In this document: piece after piece, positions 33,673 through 42,286 of the stretch
Numbering within the stretch: the stretch's first letter is position 1
Layout: the number at the start of each line of letters is the position of its first letter
Assembly: GCF_019049245.1 (NCBI RefSeq)
Contig: NZ_JAGMUK010000054.1
Span: forward strand, 186,001-250,000
Reading direction: 5' to 3'
Source of the DNA: Streptomyces sp. AC555_RSS877
Lineage (GTDB): Bacteria; Actinomycetota; Actinomycetes; Streptomycetales; Streptomycetaceae
Length of the DNA stretch: 64,000 nucleotides
Notes under the pieces: generated by a model
The model's input: the letters and a program-made list of their open reading frames with translations, nothing else
What the model was told of the DNA's origin: nothing
The model's database searches: none
Translations under genes and position numbers: made by a program

Positions 33673-34821
33673 TCACGTCCAGCGCAACAGCGCCCCCAGG
33701 CCGCCCACCGGGACCTCCCGCTCGGCCTCCTCGGCCTGGCCGGGACCGGCCTGGACGGTCTGCCCCGTCACCGGTGTCACCGAGATCGCCGGGGCGCCCG
33801 TCGCGACCGCCGAGCGGATCAGCGCGTCGTCCGCGCGGGCAGACCAGGAGTTCTGCTCGCCGAGGATCTTGAGGTCCGTACGGCGTACCGCCAGCTGGTC
33901 GGGATCCTCACCGATCCACACCTCACGGTGCGCGTCGGGACCGTCCGGACGGATCAGCAGCTCGTCGATACGGTGCTCGCGCGCCGCCTCGACCAGCGCC
34001 GGCACGCCCTCGACCGCCCCGGCACGCCCGTCGTCGCCCGGACTGCGGGCCGCGAGGAACCGTTCCAGCTCCCGCTCGGCCCGCTGCCGCACATGCGCGG
34101 CACGCGCCTGCTCCACGTCCTCGTCGAGCAGCCTGCTGCCGGTGCCGTGCGGAGCCTCCACCGCCAGCTCGTGCAGCCGCTTCGGCAGCCGCTCGCGCAC
34201 GGTCCGCCGCTCCCGGTCGTCACCGACGAGGATCAGCAGATCGGCCTGGGTCTCCTCCTGGCAGACCGCGAGCGCGTCCGCGATCTCGGCCGCGTTGTGC
34301 TCCCAGGTGTTCTCCACCCTGAGCTGGAAGTGCCGCTCCGACCAGTCGGTCGTCCGCGTACGGTGTATCGGATACTGCCGACCGGTGACCGTACCCGCGT
34401 CCCGTCGGCCGAGACCGCTGCGCAGTTCGAAGTCGGCGCCCTTGCGGTCGACGTACGCCACGATGCACACGGGGTCCTCACCGGCCAGCTCCAGCAGCGG
34501 CGCGGCGTGCGGCAGCGGCGCCCAGTGCGCGCTGTTGCCGGCCGGCGCCCTGGCCAGCGGCGGATCCAGGACCACCTCGCCGGCCCGCGCGAACAGGGCC
34601 CGCCCGTGGGGCTCGGAGGAGTGCCGCAGCTCCTCCACCGCGTCCAGCACGGCCCGGCACGTCTCCTCGTCGGCGCCCTGCCCGGCCAGTTCCCGGGACA
34701 GCGCTATCGCGGTCAGATGCCGCTCGTGAGGCGTGTCCTCCGTGTGGCGGGAGGTGTCGACGTAGACGGAGGCCCAGGGGCCCGATTGTTCGTAGAGTGG
34801 ATGCAGAAAGGCGAGATCCAT
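33673..34821 (-). CDS. baeRF/Vms1-type (Rv2629-like) protein
   Basis: The 382-residue protein is of the actinobacterial eRF1-like family related to Rv2629 and the Vms1/ANKZF1 release-factor fold: MDLAFLHPLYEQSGPWASVYVDTSR at the N-terminus, a central RQYPIHRTRTTDWSERHFQLRVENTWE, ILVGDDRERRTVRERLP, and a C-terminal eL30-like domain ending SAVATGAPAISVTP. It is usually linked to dormancy or stress. The ATG at 34821 follows GGGAGGGAG. A GTGT-N15-GGGTAC promoter lies at 34866-34890 (minus strand). A copy of the 21-bp dispersed element lies at 34360-34380. Confidence 0.8.
   Translation of the reverse strand: MDLAFLHPLYEQSGPWASVYVDTSRHTEDTPHERHLTAIALSRELAGQGADEETCRAVLDAVEELRHSSEPHGRALFARAGEVVLDPPLARAPAGNSAHWAPLPHAAPLLELAGEDPVCIVAYVDRKGADFELRSGLGRRDAGTVTGRQYPIHRTRTTDWSERHFQLRVENTWEHNAAEIADALAVCQEETQADLLILVGDDRERRTVRERLPKRLHELAVEAPHGTGSRLLDEDVEQARAAHVRQRAERELERFLAARSPGDDGRAGAVEGVPALVEAAREHRIDELLIRPDGPDAHREVWIGEDPDQLAVRRTDLKILGEQNSWSARADDALIRSAVATGAPAISVTPVTGQTVQAGPGQAEEAEREVPVGGLGALLRWT
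34360..34380. repeat. 21-bp dispersed repeat copy inside the baeRF-type gene
   Basis: ACGGTGTATCGGATACTGCC plus G on the plus strand matches the first unit of the S9-gene array (12190-12210) at 17 of 21 positions. It lies antisense to the gene's reading direction. Confidence 0.5.
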
Positions 34822-34865
34822 GGCTCCCTCCCGGGTGCCGCTTGGGGGTAGTGCTCTCCGGGCGG

Positions 34866-34890
34866 GTACCCGAAGGGCATGAACGAACAC
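34866..34890 (-). promoter_or_regulatory. SigB/SigF-type promoter of the baeRF-type gene
   Basis: On the minus strand GTGT, 15 bp, GGGTAC matches GNNT-N14-16-GGGTA(C/T). The -10 ends 45 bp upstream of ATG 34821. The same GGGTACC is also readable on the plus strand (GGGT-N14-GGGTAC, 34846-34869) just before the divergent gene at 34879, so both genes could be stress controlled. Confidence 0.55.
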
Positions 34891-35157
34891 GACGAGCGGG
34901 ACATGACCATGACTGGAGTCGACGCCGACCGGCTGGACGACCAGCAGCTCATGAAAGAGCTGGAGACCATCCACCGCACGCGCCACGACACACTGCTGTA
35001 CGCCTCGAACGACGCGCTGCGGGCCCACAACGACCGCATGGCTCAGCTCGAGGGCGAGTTCCTGCGCCGCAACCCGAACCGTCCGGTCGCCGCCGGCCGC
35101 ACGCGCGAGGGAGCACGGGAACGCGGAAGCGGGGAGTCGGCGACTCCCCGCTCCTGA
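34879..35157 (+). CDS. DUF6158-type small protein
   Basis: The 92-residue protein has a conserved helical core: GVDADRLDDQQLMKELETIHRTRHDTLLYASNDALRAHNDRMAQLEGEFLRRNP. It is soluble, charged and without known catalytic residues. Proteins of this kind are widespread and short in actinobacteria and often lie near stress genes. The last ten codons form a strong hairpin in the DNA (35128-35152). The function is unknown. Confidence 0.72.
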   Translation: MNEHDERDMTMTGVDADRLDDQQLMKELETIHRTRHDTLLYASNDALRAHNDRMAQLEGEFLRRNPNRPVAAGRTREGARERGSGESATPRS

Positions 35158-35191
35158 ACGCTCCGGCCGTCAGTGGCGCGCAGACGGCCGG
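35128..35191. terminator. two consecutive hairpins at a convergent gene junction
   Basis: AGCGGGGAGTC/GACTCCCCGCT (35128-35152, 11-bp stem, loop GGC) lies inside the end of the plus-strand gene. CCGGCCGTC/GACGGCCGG (35163-35191, 9-bp stem) follows it. Together they separate it from the convergent PfpI-type gene. Confidence 0.6.
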
Positions 35192-35282
35192 TCCCGGTGC
35201 CGGTGCGCGCCGACCGTCTCCCCCGGCGCCCGGGTGAACCCCTCGCTCGCGGCGCCCGGCGAGGTGTCCGTCACCACGGCCG

Positions 35283-35825
35283 TCACGCGGCCTCCTGGGC
35301 GAACACGTCGAGGTACGTCTCGCTGAACGCCTTCAGGTCGTCCGGCTTGCGGCTGGTGACCAGCTTGTTGTTTCCGTGGTCGCAGACCTTCACCTGCTCG
35401 TCCACCCAGGTGCCGCCCGCGTTGCGGATGTCGCTCCGCAGGCTCGGCCAGGAGGTCAGCACCCGGCCGCGTACGACGTCCGCCTCGACGAGCGTCCACG
35501 GGGCGTGGCAGATCGCGGCGACCGGACGGCCCTGATCGAAGAAGTCCCGTACGAACGCCACGGCCTTCTCGTCCATGCGCAGGAAGTCCGGGTTGGCCAC
35601 GCCGCCCGGCAGGACCAGCCCGCCGAAGGAGTCGGCCGACGTCTCGCCCACGACCTCGTCCACGGGGAACGTGTCCGCCTTGTCGAGGTGGTTGAACGCC
35701 TGGATCTGCCCGGACTTCGTCGACACGAGGACGGGTTCGTGCCCGGCGTCCTTCGTCGCCTGCCACGGGTCGGTGAGTTCGACCTGCTCCACGCCCTCGG
35801 GCGCGGTCAGAAACGCGATGCGCAT
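35283..35825 (-). CDS. PfpI/DJ-1-family protein
   Basis: The 180-residue protein is of the DJ-1/PfpI class: MRIAFLTAPEGVEQVELTDPW, the Glu in a GLVLPGGVANPDFLR loop, and the nucleophile elbow AAICHAPW with Cys and His. Family members include deglycases, chaperones and proteases active on carbonyl-damaged proteins and nucleotides. Length and motifs are complete. It stands next to several stress-type genes. The 225 bp between its start and the CBS gene shows no gene I can support. Confidence 0.88.
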   Translation of the reverse strand: MRIAFLTAPEGVEQVELTDPWQATKDAGHEPVLVSTKSGQIQAFNHLDKADTFPVDEVVGETSADSFGGLVLPGGVANPDFLRMDEKAVAFVRDFFDQGRPVAAICHAPWTLVEADVVRGRVLTSWPSLRSDIRNAGGTWVDEQVKVCDHGNNKLVTSRKPDDLKAFSETYLDVFAQEAA

Positions 35826-36050
35826 GATGGTTCAACGACCTTTCCTGGAAAGCTTCCTGGCACGCGGTGAGGGCGGGGCCCGTGGGCCTCGCCGCTCCCC
35901 GCGCGCTTCTTCCTTGCTCCGGGCTCCGGCCGCGCCGGCCGTTCAGCGGCTCTTCGCCGGACGGCAGGAGCACGCGGGCGCCGATCGCGGCGACGGCGGC
36001 CGTCCGCACGTCCCGCGGCGCGGTCGGCGCGGCCCGTTGGCGGCCCGGAC

Positions 36051-36503
36051 TCACAGGGTGCCGAGGCCGCCGGCGTTCCGTGCGTCGTCCGGCAGGGCCC
36101 GGCTGATGTCGGCGAGCGCCGACTCCGGGTCCTCGGCCTCGGCGAGGTCCCCGAGGGTCACCATGCCCACCGGCAGCCCGTCCTCGATGACCGGCAGACG
36201 GCGTACGGCGTGCTCACGCATGAGCGCGGCCGCCGTCGACACCGTGTCGCCCGGGGCGACGACCACGGGGTCCGGCGTGCACACCGTTTGGGCGCTCACC
36301 GTCATCGGGTCGGTGCCGTCGGCCACGGCACGCACGGTGATGTCCCGGTCGGTGAGCATGCCGACGACGTGCTGTCCGTCGGCCACCAGGACGTCGCCGA
36401 TGTCCTGCGTGCGCATCAGCTGCGCCGCCTCGACCAGCGAGGCGTCCGGGCGTACGGCGACCACGCCCGGGGTCATGACGTCCTTCACGAAGTCGGCCGC
36501 CAC
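36051..36503 (-). CDS. CBS-domain pair protein
   Basis: The 150-residue protein is a tandem CBS module: FVKDVMTPGVVAVRPDASLVEAAQLM, LVADGQHVVGMLTDRDITVRAV, then CTPDPVVVAPGDTVSTAAALMREHAVRRLPVIEDGLPVGMVTLGDLA. Such stand-alone proteins bind adenine nucleotides and sense energy state. The GTG at 36503 overlaps the preceding TAG and follows GGAGGG. It is therefore cotranscribed with the DUF2795 gene, from the SigB-type promoter at 36921. Confidence 0.85.
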   Translation of the reverse strand: MAADFVKDVMTPGVVAVRPDASLVEAAQLMRTQDIGDVLVADGQHVVGMLTDRDITVRAVADGTDPMTVSAQTVCTPDPVVVAPGDTVSTAAALMREHAVRRLPVIEDGLPVGMVTLGDLAEAEDPESALADISRALPDDARNAGGLGTL

Positions 36504-36886
36504 TAGGCGCCCTCCCTCCTGGTCAGCGTCCGCGCCAGTTCCTGCACGGTGGCGTAGGACTCGTTGCGGGGCAGTCGCTCCACGGCCTCGACGAGGACGT
36601 CGGGAGCGTTCTTGCGGCGCAGGGTGCCTGCCAGTTCCAGGGAAGTGGCCGGGAAGGAACTGCGGCCCAGGATCCTGGCCAGTTCCAGCCGGACCGTCTC
36701 CAGCGAAGCCCCGGCCCGGCCCGGTGCCACGGGCCCGCCCCAGACCGCCGGATCGTCGTCGGCGGTCGGCTCCGGGTCGTGCCACTCCTCGCTGCGCGTG
36801 GGGTGGCCGGACCTGAGCAGACCCTGCAGTTCGTGCTTCATCTCGTCATCGCGGTGACGGCTCAGCCGGTCGCTGCCTCGTTGCAT
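36503..36886 (-). CDS. DUF2795-domain protein
   Basis: The 127-residue protein has an N-terminal charged region (~1-55) and a C-terminal DUF2795 fold: VRLELARILGRSSFPATSLELAGTLRRKNAPDVLVEAVERLPRNESYATVQEL. The function of this family is unknown. ATG 36886 follows GGAGG. It is first in a two-gene unit with the CBS protein and has a GTGT-N15-GGGTAC promoter 35-59 bp upstream. Confidence 0.75.
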   Translation of the reverse strand: MQRGSDRLSRHRDDEMKHELQGLLRSGHPTRSEEWHDPEPTADDDPAVWGGPVAPGRAGASLETVRLELARILGRSSFPATSLELAGTLRRKNAPDVLVEAVERLPRNESYATVQELARTLTRREGA

Positions 36887-36920
36887 GTCTCCCTCCAAGA
36901 ACTTCGGGGTGGGCACCCGC

Positions 36921-36945
36921 GTACCCGAGGACCGGACACCGACAC
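36921..36945 (-). promoter_or_regulatory. SigB/SigF-type promoter of the DUF2795-CBS unit
   Basis: On the minus strand GTGT, 15 bp, GGGTAC, the same arrangement as at 34866-34890. It ends 35 bp before ATG 36886. Confidence 0.6.
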
Positions 36946-37017
36946 AGGGTTTGCCCCGCCGATGGCGGGAGACCCGGTCCCGCACCCCCCGCGCACATTC
37001 CTGGAAAAGGACAGGCC

Positions 37018-37206
37018 ATGGCGCTGCTCGCTGTGATCATCCCGTTCCTCATGCTCGGCGTGGTGCTGGCGCTGGGCCGCTACGAGGAACTGCTGCTGCC
37101 CGAGGAGGGCGCCGACCGGTACGAACCCGTCGGCGCCCCCTCCCCGGCCGTTGCTGCCGCTACTTCTTCTCGCGGCCCGGCAGGAACTCCTGCATCTTTG
37201 CCTTGA
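37018..37206 (+). CDS. small hypothetical protein with one membrane segment
   Basis: The 62-residue protein starts with a transmembrane stretch (ALLAVIIPFLMLGVVLAL) followed by GRYEELLLPEEG and a low-complexity end. The last 47 bp overlap the convergent pyruvate-oxidase-like gene. GGAAAAGGA precedes the ATG. The conserved-looking first half argues for a real gene, but the end is unusual. No function is proposed. Confidence 0.5.
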   Translation: MALLAVIIPFLMLGVVLALGRYEELLLPEEGADRYEPVGAPSPAVAAATSSRGPAGTPASLP

Positions 37207-38956
37207 ACCCCCGCTTGACCACGGACCCGCGGTCCGCGTCCCCCTTGAGGATCGACGCGGCCGTGGCCTCCATCTGCTCCCACGTGGCGTGCGGCGGGAT
37301 CGGCGGCACGGCCGGGTCGGTCAGGAACTCGATCACCGCGGGGCCGTCCGCGTCCAGGCCGGCCCGCCAGCCCGCCTCGACGTCCTCCGGCTTCTCCACG
37401 CGGATCCCGGTCAGGCCGAGCGAGCGGGCGAACGACGCGTACTGCACGTCCGGCAGCTGCTGCGAGGGCAGGAAGGACGGGGCGCCCTCCATGGCCCGCA
37501 TCTCCCACGTGACCTGATTGAGGTCGTGGTTGTTCCAGACGGCGACGACCAGCCGCGGGTCCTCCCACAGGTCGCGGTACTTCGCCGCGGTGATCATCTC
37601 GGCCAGGCCGTTCATCTGCATCGCCCCGTCCCCGACCAGTGCGATCACCGGCCGGTCAGGGTGCGCGAACTTCGCGCCGATCGCGTACGGCACACCGCAG
37701 CCCATCGTCGCGAGCGTCCCGGACAGCGAGCCGCGCATCCCGGACCGCATCGTCAGGTGCCGCGCGTACCAGTTCGCGGTCGACCCGGAGTCGGAGGTGA
37801 CGATCGCGTCGGACGGCAGCAGCGGATCCAGGGTGCGGGCCACGTACTCGGGGTTGATCGGGTCGGCCGACAGCTGGGCCCGCCGCTCCATCACCTCGCG
37901 CCATCGCGCCACGTTGTCACGCACCGTGTCGGACCACTCGCGCCCGCCACGGTCCGCGTCCAGCATCGGGATCAGCCGCTGAAGCGTGGACTTCGCGTCG
38001 CCGACGAGATTCACCTCGTACGGATACCGCATCCCGACCATGTGCGGGTCGATGTCGATCTGCACGCCCCGCGCCTTGCCGAAGTCCGGCAGGAACTGCG
38101 TGTACGGGAAGGACGACCCGATGGTCAGCAGGGTGTCGCAGTCCCGCATCAGCTCATAGGAGGGACGCGTCCCGAGCAGCCCGATCGAGCCGGTGACGTA
38201 CGGCAGTTCGTCGCTCAACGCGTCCTTGCCGAGCAGCGCCTTCGCGACGCCCGCGCCGAGCAGTTCCGCGATCCGCTCCACCTCGGCCCGCGCACCGGCC
38301 GCGCCCTGACCGACCAGGATCGCCGGCTTGTCACCGGCGTTGAGGATGTCCGCCGCCCGCCGCAGGGACTCGTCGGACGGAACCGACGTCCAGGAACTGA
38401 GGTCCAGGCTGGAGGGCACCATCTTGAACTCGTGCGTGGGCGGCGAGTAGTCCAGCTCCTGCACATCGCCCGGGATGATGACCGCCGTCGGACAGCGGCG
38501 GGCGTACGCGGTACGGATCGCCCGGTCCAGCACGTTGGGCAGCTGCTCGGGGACCGTCACCGTCTCCACGAACTCGGAGGCGACGTCCTTGAACAGGGAG
38601 TGCAGGTCCACCTCCTGCTGGTAGGAGCCGCCCATCGCGGTGCGGTGCGTCTGGCCCACGATCGCCAGCACCGGCACGTGGTCGAGCTTGGCGTCGTACA
38701 GACCGTTCAGCAGGTGGATCGCGCCGGGCCCCGAAGTCGCCGCGCACACCCCGACGCGACCGCTGAACTTGGCGTAGCCGACCGCCTGGAACGCGGACAT
38801 CTCCTCGTGCCGGGACTGGATGAAACGTGGCTGGTTGTCGGCCCGCCCCCAGGCGGCGAGCAGGCCGTTGATGCCGTCGCCGGGATAGCCGAAGACGTGC
38901 TTCACCCCCCACTCCCGCAAGCGCTCCAGGACGTGGTCGGAGACCTTGGTGCTCAT
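37160..38956 (-). CDS. poxB: thiamine-pyrophosphate enzyme, pyruvate oxidase/dehydrogenase-like
   Basis: The 598-residue protein has the three TPP-enzyme domains: VFGYPGDGINGLLAAWGRA and the catalytic Glu in SRHEEMSAFQAVGYA, a central domain with VGQGAAGAR, and the cofactor motif VGDGAMQMNGLAE…VVAVWNNHDLN. It is closest to PoxB-type quinone-linked pyruvate dehydrogenases, which make acetate and CO2 and feed electrons to quinone in stationary phase. The ATG at 38956 follows GGGAGGT. GTTT-N14-GGGTGA about 50 bp upstream is a weak SigB-like match. Confidence 0.87.
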   Translation of the reverse strand: MSTKVSDHVLERLREWGVKHVFGYPGDGINGLLAAWGRADNQPRFIQSRHEEMSAFQAVGYAKFSGRVGVCAATSGPGAIHLLNGLYDAKLDHVPVLAIVGQTHRTAMGGSYQQEVDLHSLFKDVASEFVETVTVPEQLPNVLDRAIRTAYARRCPTAVIIPGDVQELDYSPPTHEFKMVPSSLDLSSWTSVPSDESLRRAADILNAGDKPAILVGQGAAGARAEVERIAELLGAGVAKALLGKDALSDELPYVTGSIGLLGTRPSYELMRDCDTLLTIGSSFPYTQFLPDFGKARGVQIDIDPHMVGMRYPYEVNLVGDAKSTLQRLIPMLDADRGGREWSDTVRDNVARWREVMERRAQLSADPINPEYVARTLDPLLPSDAIVTSDSGSTANWYARHLTMRSGMRGSLSGTLATMGCGVPYAIGAKFAHPDRPVIALVGDGAMQMNGLAEMITAAKYRDLWEDPRLVVAVWNNHDLNQVTWEMRAMEGAPSFLPSQQLPDVQYASFARSLGLTGIRVEKPEDVEAGWRAGLDADGPAVIEFLTDPAVPPIPPHATWEQMEATAASILKGDADRGSVVKRGFKAKMQEFLPGREKK

Positions 38957-39203
38957 GTACGGACCTCCCGGCATAGGCGACGCAGGCAGCAGCCCTACGA
39001 GTCACCCCGCGCGCCTGCGGAAAACCTGCCCGGGTTTGCGTCCGGGGGCCGGGGGCAGGCGCACTTCCAGTGCTTCGGACCGGAGGCACGTCCGTGGGAG
39101 CGGCCAGGCGCCGCCACGGCCGCGTCTGTCCGCACCGCAGACGCCCCCTCCCCACGGTGACCGTCCATCCCAGAGCACCCCTCCCAGGGAGTTGCGACGC
39201 ACC

Positions 39204-39998
39204 ATGGCGACCAAAGTGAGCACGAAGCACCCGCACGACGACGCACCCGACACGGCGGAGGCGTTCCGCACGCTCGCCGGGCTTGCCCCCGGCCCGCGGC
39301 GCGACACTCTCCGCGGACAGATCGTCGAGGCCTGGCTGCCCATGGCCGACCGGCTCGCCAGCCGCTTCCGCAGCCGCGGCGAAAGCCTCGACGACCTGCG
39401 CCAGGTCGCGGCCCTCGGACTGGTCAAGGCCGTCGACCGGTACGACCCCGAGCGCGGCAACGCCTTCGAGAGCTACGCCGTGCCCACCATCACCGGCGAG
39501 ATCAAGCGGCACTTCCGCGACCACATGTGGACCCTGCACGTGCCGCGCCGCGTTCAGGACCTGCGCAACCGGGTCCGCTTCGCCAGCCAGGACCTGTCCC
39601 AGACCATCCCGGGCCGCCGGCCCACCGTCGCGGAGATCGCCGAGTACGCCGACCTCAGCGAGGAGGACGTCCGGGCCGGCCTGGAGGCCCTGGAGAGCTT
39701 CACCGCGCTGTCCCTGGACGCGGAGCTGCCCGGCAGCGAGGACGGCTACTCGCTCAGCGACGCGCTGGGCTCGGCCGACCCCGCCCTGGACACGGTCGTG
39801 GACCGCGAGGCGGTCAAGCCCCGGCTCGCCGCCCTGCCCGAGCGCGAACGGGCGATCCTGTACATGCGGTTCTTCGGGGACATGACACAGAGCCGGATCG
39901 CGGAACAGCTGGGCATCTCGCAGATGCACGTGTCCCGGCTGATCAGCCGCTGCTGCGGGCGGATGAGGGAACAGATCATGCGGGACAGCGCCGCCTGA
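39204..39998 (+). CDS. SigB/SigF-family RNA polymerase sigma factor
   Basis: The 264-residue protein has region 2 (DRLASRFRSRGESLDDLRQVAALGLVKAVDRYDPERGNAFESYAVPTITGEIKRHFRDHMW), region 3 (LHVPRRVQDLRNRVRFASQDLSQTIPGRRPTVAEIAEYADLS), and region 4 (ERERAILYMRFFGDMTQSRIAEQLGISQMHVSRLI). It is a group 3 stress/sporulation sigma factor. No anti-sigma or anti-anti-sigma gene lies beside it. It may read the GNNT-N14/15-GGGTAC promoters seen elsewhere in this window, which is inference. A hairpin overlaps the stop codon. Confidence 0.92.
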   Translation: MATKVSTKHPHDDAPDTAEAFRTLAGLAPGPRRDTLRGQIVEAWLPMADRLASRFRSRGESLDDLRQVAALGLVKAVDRYDPERGNAFESYAVPTITGEIKRHFRDHMWTLHVPRRVQDLRNRVRFASQDLSQTIPGRRPTVAEIAEYADLSEEDVRAGLEALESFTALSLDAELPGSEDGYSLSDALGSADPALDTVVDREAVKPRLAALPERERAILYMRFFGDMTQSRIAEQLGISQMHVSRLISRCCGRMREQIMRDSAA

Positions 39999-40030
39999 CA
40001 CTGCGAGGGCGAGGGGGCCTCGCGGTGTCA
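39996..40030 (+). terminator. terminator hairpin after the sigma factor gene
   Basis: TGACACTGCGAGG (39996-40008) pairs with CCTCGCGGTGTCA (40018-40030), 13 bp with one G-T wobble. It starts at the stop codon. Confidence 0.75.
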
Positions 40031-40157
40031 CCCGCTCGGCGGTTCCCGTCCCGCGAATGGTGTCCGGCCGCGCGCGGCCCCGCCGAGGGCGGGCTGTGAT
40101 GGGGGCGGGGGCACGGCGGTCGTGCCCCCGCAGCCGTCGGCCGAAGGAGCCCTCCCC

Positions 40158-40862
40158 ATGCGCCGCAGCGCCCGCGCCCTGTCCGCCGCCGCCCTGGCCG
40201 GTGCCGTCCTCGGCATCGCCGTACCGGCCGCTCTCGCGGAGCCGGCCGCCGAGGTCGCACCGAGCAGTGTCTCCCCGGGCGGCAGCGTCACCGTCTCCGT
40301 CACCTGCGACCCGACCGGCGGCTCACCGCCCGACACGATCGACGCCACCTCCGAGGCCTTCGAGGAGGGCACCGTCCCGCTGCGGCTGGTCGCCGGCGAC
40401 GAGGACGAACTCTCCGGCCTCGCCTACAGCGCCACCGCCAGGATCGCCCCCGCGGAAAGCCTCGAGGGCGGCGCCGACGGGGCCGGCCAGGACACCGCGT
40501 GGACCGTCGACGGCACCTGCCCCACGGCGCCCGGCGGGAAGGGCGCCCAGTGGAGCGTCACGTTCACGGTGTCCCACGGGAGCGGCACGCCGTGCGGCAC
40601 CGGATCCCACGGTGGCACCTGCGCCCCCACCACACCCTGCGCCGACTCGCACACCGGCCCCTGCGCCCCGACCCCCGCCTGCGTCGAGCCGCACACCGAC
40701 GCCTGCGGCGGCGCGGTCGTCCCGCGCGGGGTGCGGGCCGGCGAGGGCGGCACCTTCACCGACTCGGTGCCCGCCCTGGTCGCCGGCGGCCTGCTGATCG
40801 CGGGGGCGTTCGGCGGCGCCGTGTACCGGCTGCGCCGGAAGGGGCCCGCCACCGAGGACTGA
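40158..40862 (+). CDS. exported membrane-anchored Cys-rich protein
   Basis: The 234-residue protein has a signal peptide (~1-27, PAALA), an all-beta domain (~30-145, SVSPGGSVTVSVTCDP) and a short Cys-rich stretch of CAPTTPC/CAPTPAC type repeats (~150-190). It ends with a transmembrane helix (ALVAGGLLIAGAFGGAVYRL) and an RRK stop. It would be tethered to the outer face of the membrane. No LPXTG-like motif is present and the function is unknown. Its start is 160 bp after the sigma factor gene. Confidence 0.75.
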   Translation: MRRSARALSAAALAGAVLGIAVPAALAEPAAEVAPSSVSPGGSVTVSVTCDPTGGSPPDTIDATSEAFEEGTVPLRLVAGDEDELSGLAYSATARIAPAESLEGGADGAGQDTAWTVDGTCPTAPGGKGAQWSVTFTVSHGSGTPCGTGSHGGTCAPTTPCADSHTGPCAPTPACVEPHTDACGGAVVPRGVRAGEGGTFTDSVPALVAGGLLIAGAFGGAVYRLRRKGPATED

Positions 40863-41038
40863 CACCGCCGTAGCCGCCGTAGCCGCCCTGTGACCGGCGC
40901 AACCCGGATCGGCGCCCATGGCACGGCGCCTGTCGGGGTAGGCAGAGGCCGAGGGCACCACCCGCATCGCACGAGCCACCCGGCACACCCGGGCGACGAC
41001 CACTGCAGAAGAGAGAAGCCACCACCCCGGAGGTACGC

Positions 41039-42286
41039 ATGGAGCGGACGGACCCGGAAGGCCACGGCCCCGTCCGTTTCGGGCCGCCGCTTCCCGAGGA
41101 CGGGCTGCCCGTGCTGCCCGAGCTGTCCGCCGTACTGGCCGCGGCCGCGGGCCGCGCCGGCAGCGAACCGGTAGGCGGCGGAAGGGCCCTCCTGGAGGCG
41201 GCGTGCGGCTACTGGGACCGGCGCGGTCTGCCCACCGAGCCCGACCGCGTGGTCGCCGCCCCCGGCTCCCCGTCCCTGCTCCTCGCGCTGACCGCCGCCC
41301 TCGGCGGCGACGTCCTCGTGCCGCGGCCCTGCGCCGCCTGGTGGGCGCCGTACGCACGCCTGCTGGGAAGACCCGCCTTCCATGTCGCGACACCGGCGGA
41401 GTGCGGCGGGATCCCGGACTCGTACGCCCTCCTGGAGACCGTCCGCCGGGTCCGTGAGGAGGGCGGGGACCCACGGCTGCTCGTGCTGTCCGTCGCCGAC
41501 GACCCGACCGCCACCGTGGCCCCGCCCGAACTGCTGCACGAGGCGCTGGAGGCCGCCGTGGGGGAGGGGCTGCACCTGGTCAGCGACGAGACCTGGCGCG
41601 ACACCCTGCACGTCCCGCACGACACCGTCCTGGTCAGCCCGGCCGAGATGCTTCCCGGGAAGGTCACCGTCGTCACCGACCTGGCCGGCGCCCTGCTGCC
41701 CACCGGCTGGCCGGCCGCCGTCGCCCGCTTCCCCGGGGGCGAGGCCGGCGACGCCCTCCGCGCCCGCGTCCTCGACGTGCTCACCGCGCTCGGCGCCCGT
41801 GTCGCCGCCCCGGTCGCCGCCGCCGCCACGTACGCCCTGACGGAACCCGAGCCGGTGACCGCCCGCGTCGAAGCCGCCGTACGCCTGCACGCGCGCGTGG
41901 CCGCCGCCGCGCACACGGCCGTCGCCACGGCGGGCGCCCTGGCCCCGCCCCCGCAGGCCGGCCGGCACCTCTACGTCGACCTCGATCCGCTGCGGACCGC
42001 GCTCAGTGGGCACGGGGTCGGCGACGCCCAGGAACTGGAGGACTTCCTCACCGCCCGGCTCGGCATGCCCGCGCCCGGCGGCCACCGCTTCGGCGACGAC
42101 CTCGGGGCGCTGCGCGTGCGGCTGTCCACGGGCCCTCTGCTGGGCGGCACGGACGAGGAGAACGCGCAATGCCTCGGTTCACCCTCGCCGTTGGAACTGC
42201 CACACGCGCAACGCGCGTTGACCCTCCTGGGATCGGTCTTCGACGATCTCCGCGACGACGCTCAGCGATGGGAGCCTCCTCGATGA
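41039..42286 (+). CDS. aminotransferase-fold (type I PLP) protein lacking the catalytic lysine
   Basis: The 415-residue protein follows the fold-type I class I/II aminotransferase order: VVAAPGSPSLLLALTAAL, RPCAAWWAPYARLLGRPA, LHLVSDETWRDTLH. Where SLSKxxxxPGWR is expected it reads TDLAGALLPTGW (residues 213-224), so the PLP-binding lysine is replaced by Ala/Gly. The nearest lysine is about 8 residues earlier. It may therefore be non-catalytic, a ligand-binding pseudoenzyme. Its stop overlaps the next gene by 4 bp (ATGA). The 176 bp upstream hold only short GCCGTA repeats. Confidence 0.75.
   Translation: MERTDPEGHGPVRFGPPLPEDGLPVLPELSAVLAAAAGRAGSEPVGGGRALLEAACGYWDRRGLPTEPDRVVAAPGSPSLLLALTAALGGDVLVPRPCAAWWAPYARLLGRPAFHVATPAECGGIPDSYALLETVRRVREEGGDPRLLVLSVADDPTATVAPPELLHEALEAAVGEGLHLVSDETWRDTLHVPHDTVLVSPAEMLPGKVTVVTDLAGALLPTGWPAAVARFPGGEAGDALRARVLDVLTALGARVAAPVAAAATYALTEPEPVTARVEAAVRLHARVAAAAHTAVATAGALAPPPQAGRHLYVDLDPLRTALSGHGVGDAQELEDFLTARLGMPAPGGHRFGDDLGALRVRLSTGPLLGGTDEENAQCLGSPSPLELPHAQRALTLLGSVFDDLRDDAQRWEPPR

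Noticed and set aside
35826..36050. A gene in the 225-bp gap between the PfpI and CBS genes
   Set aside because: Open frames on both strands are Arg/Pro/Ala-rich with no ribosome-binding site and no conserved pattern.
38957..39060. GTTT-N14-GGGTGA upstream of the pyruvate-oxidase-like gene as a SigB-type promoter
   Set aside because: The -10 lacks the conserved A(C/T); kept only as a weak note in the gene entry.
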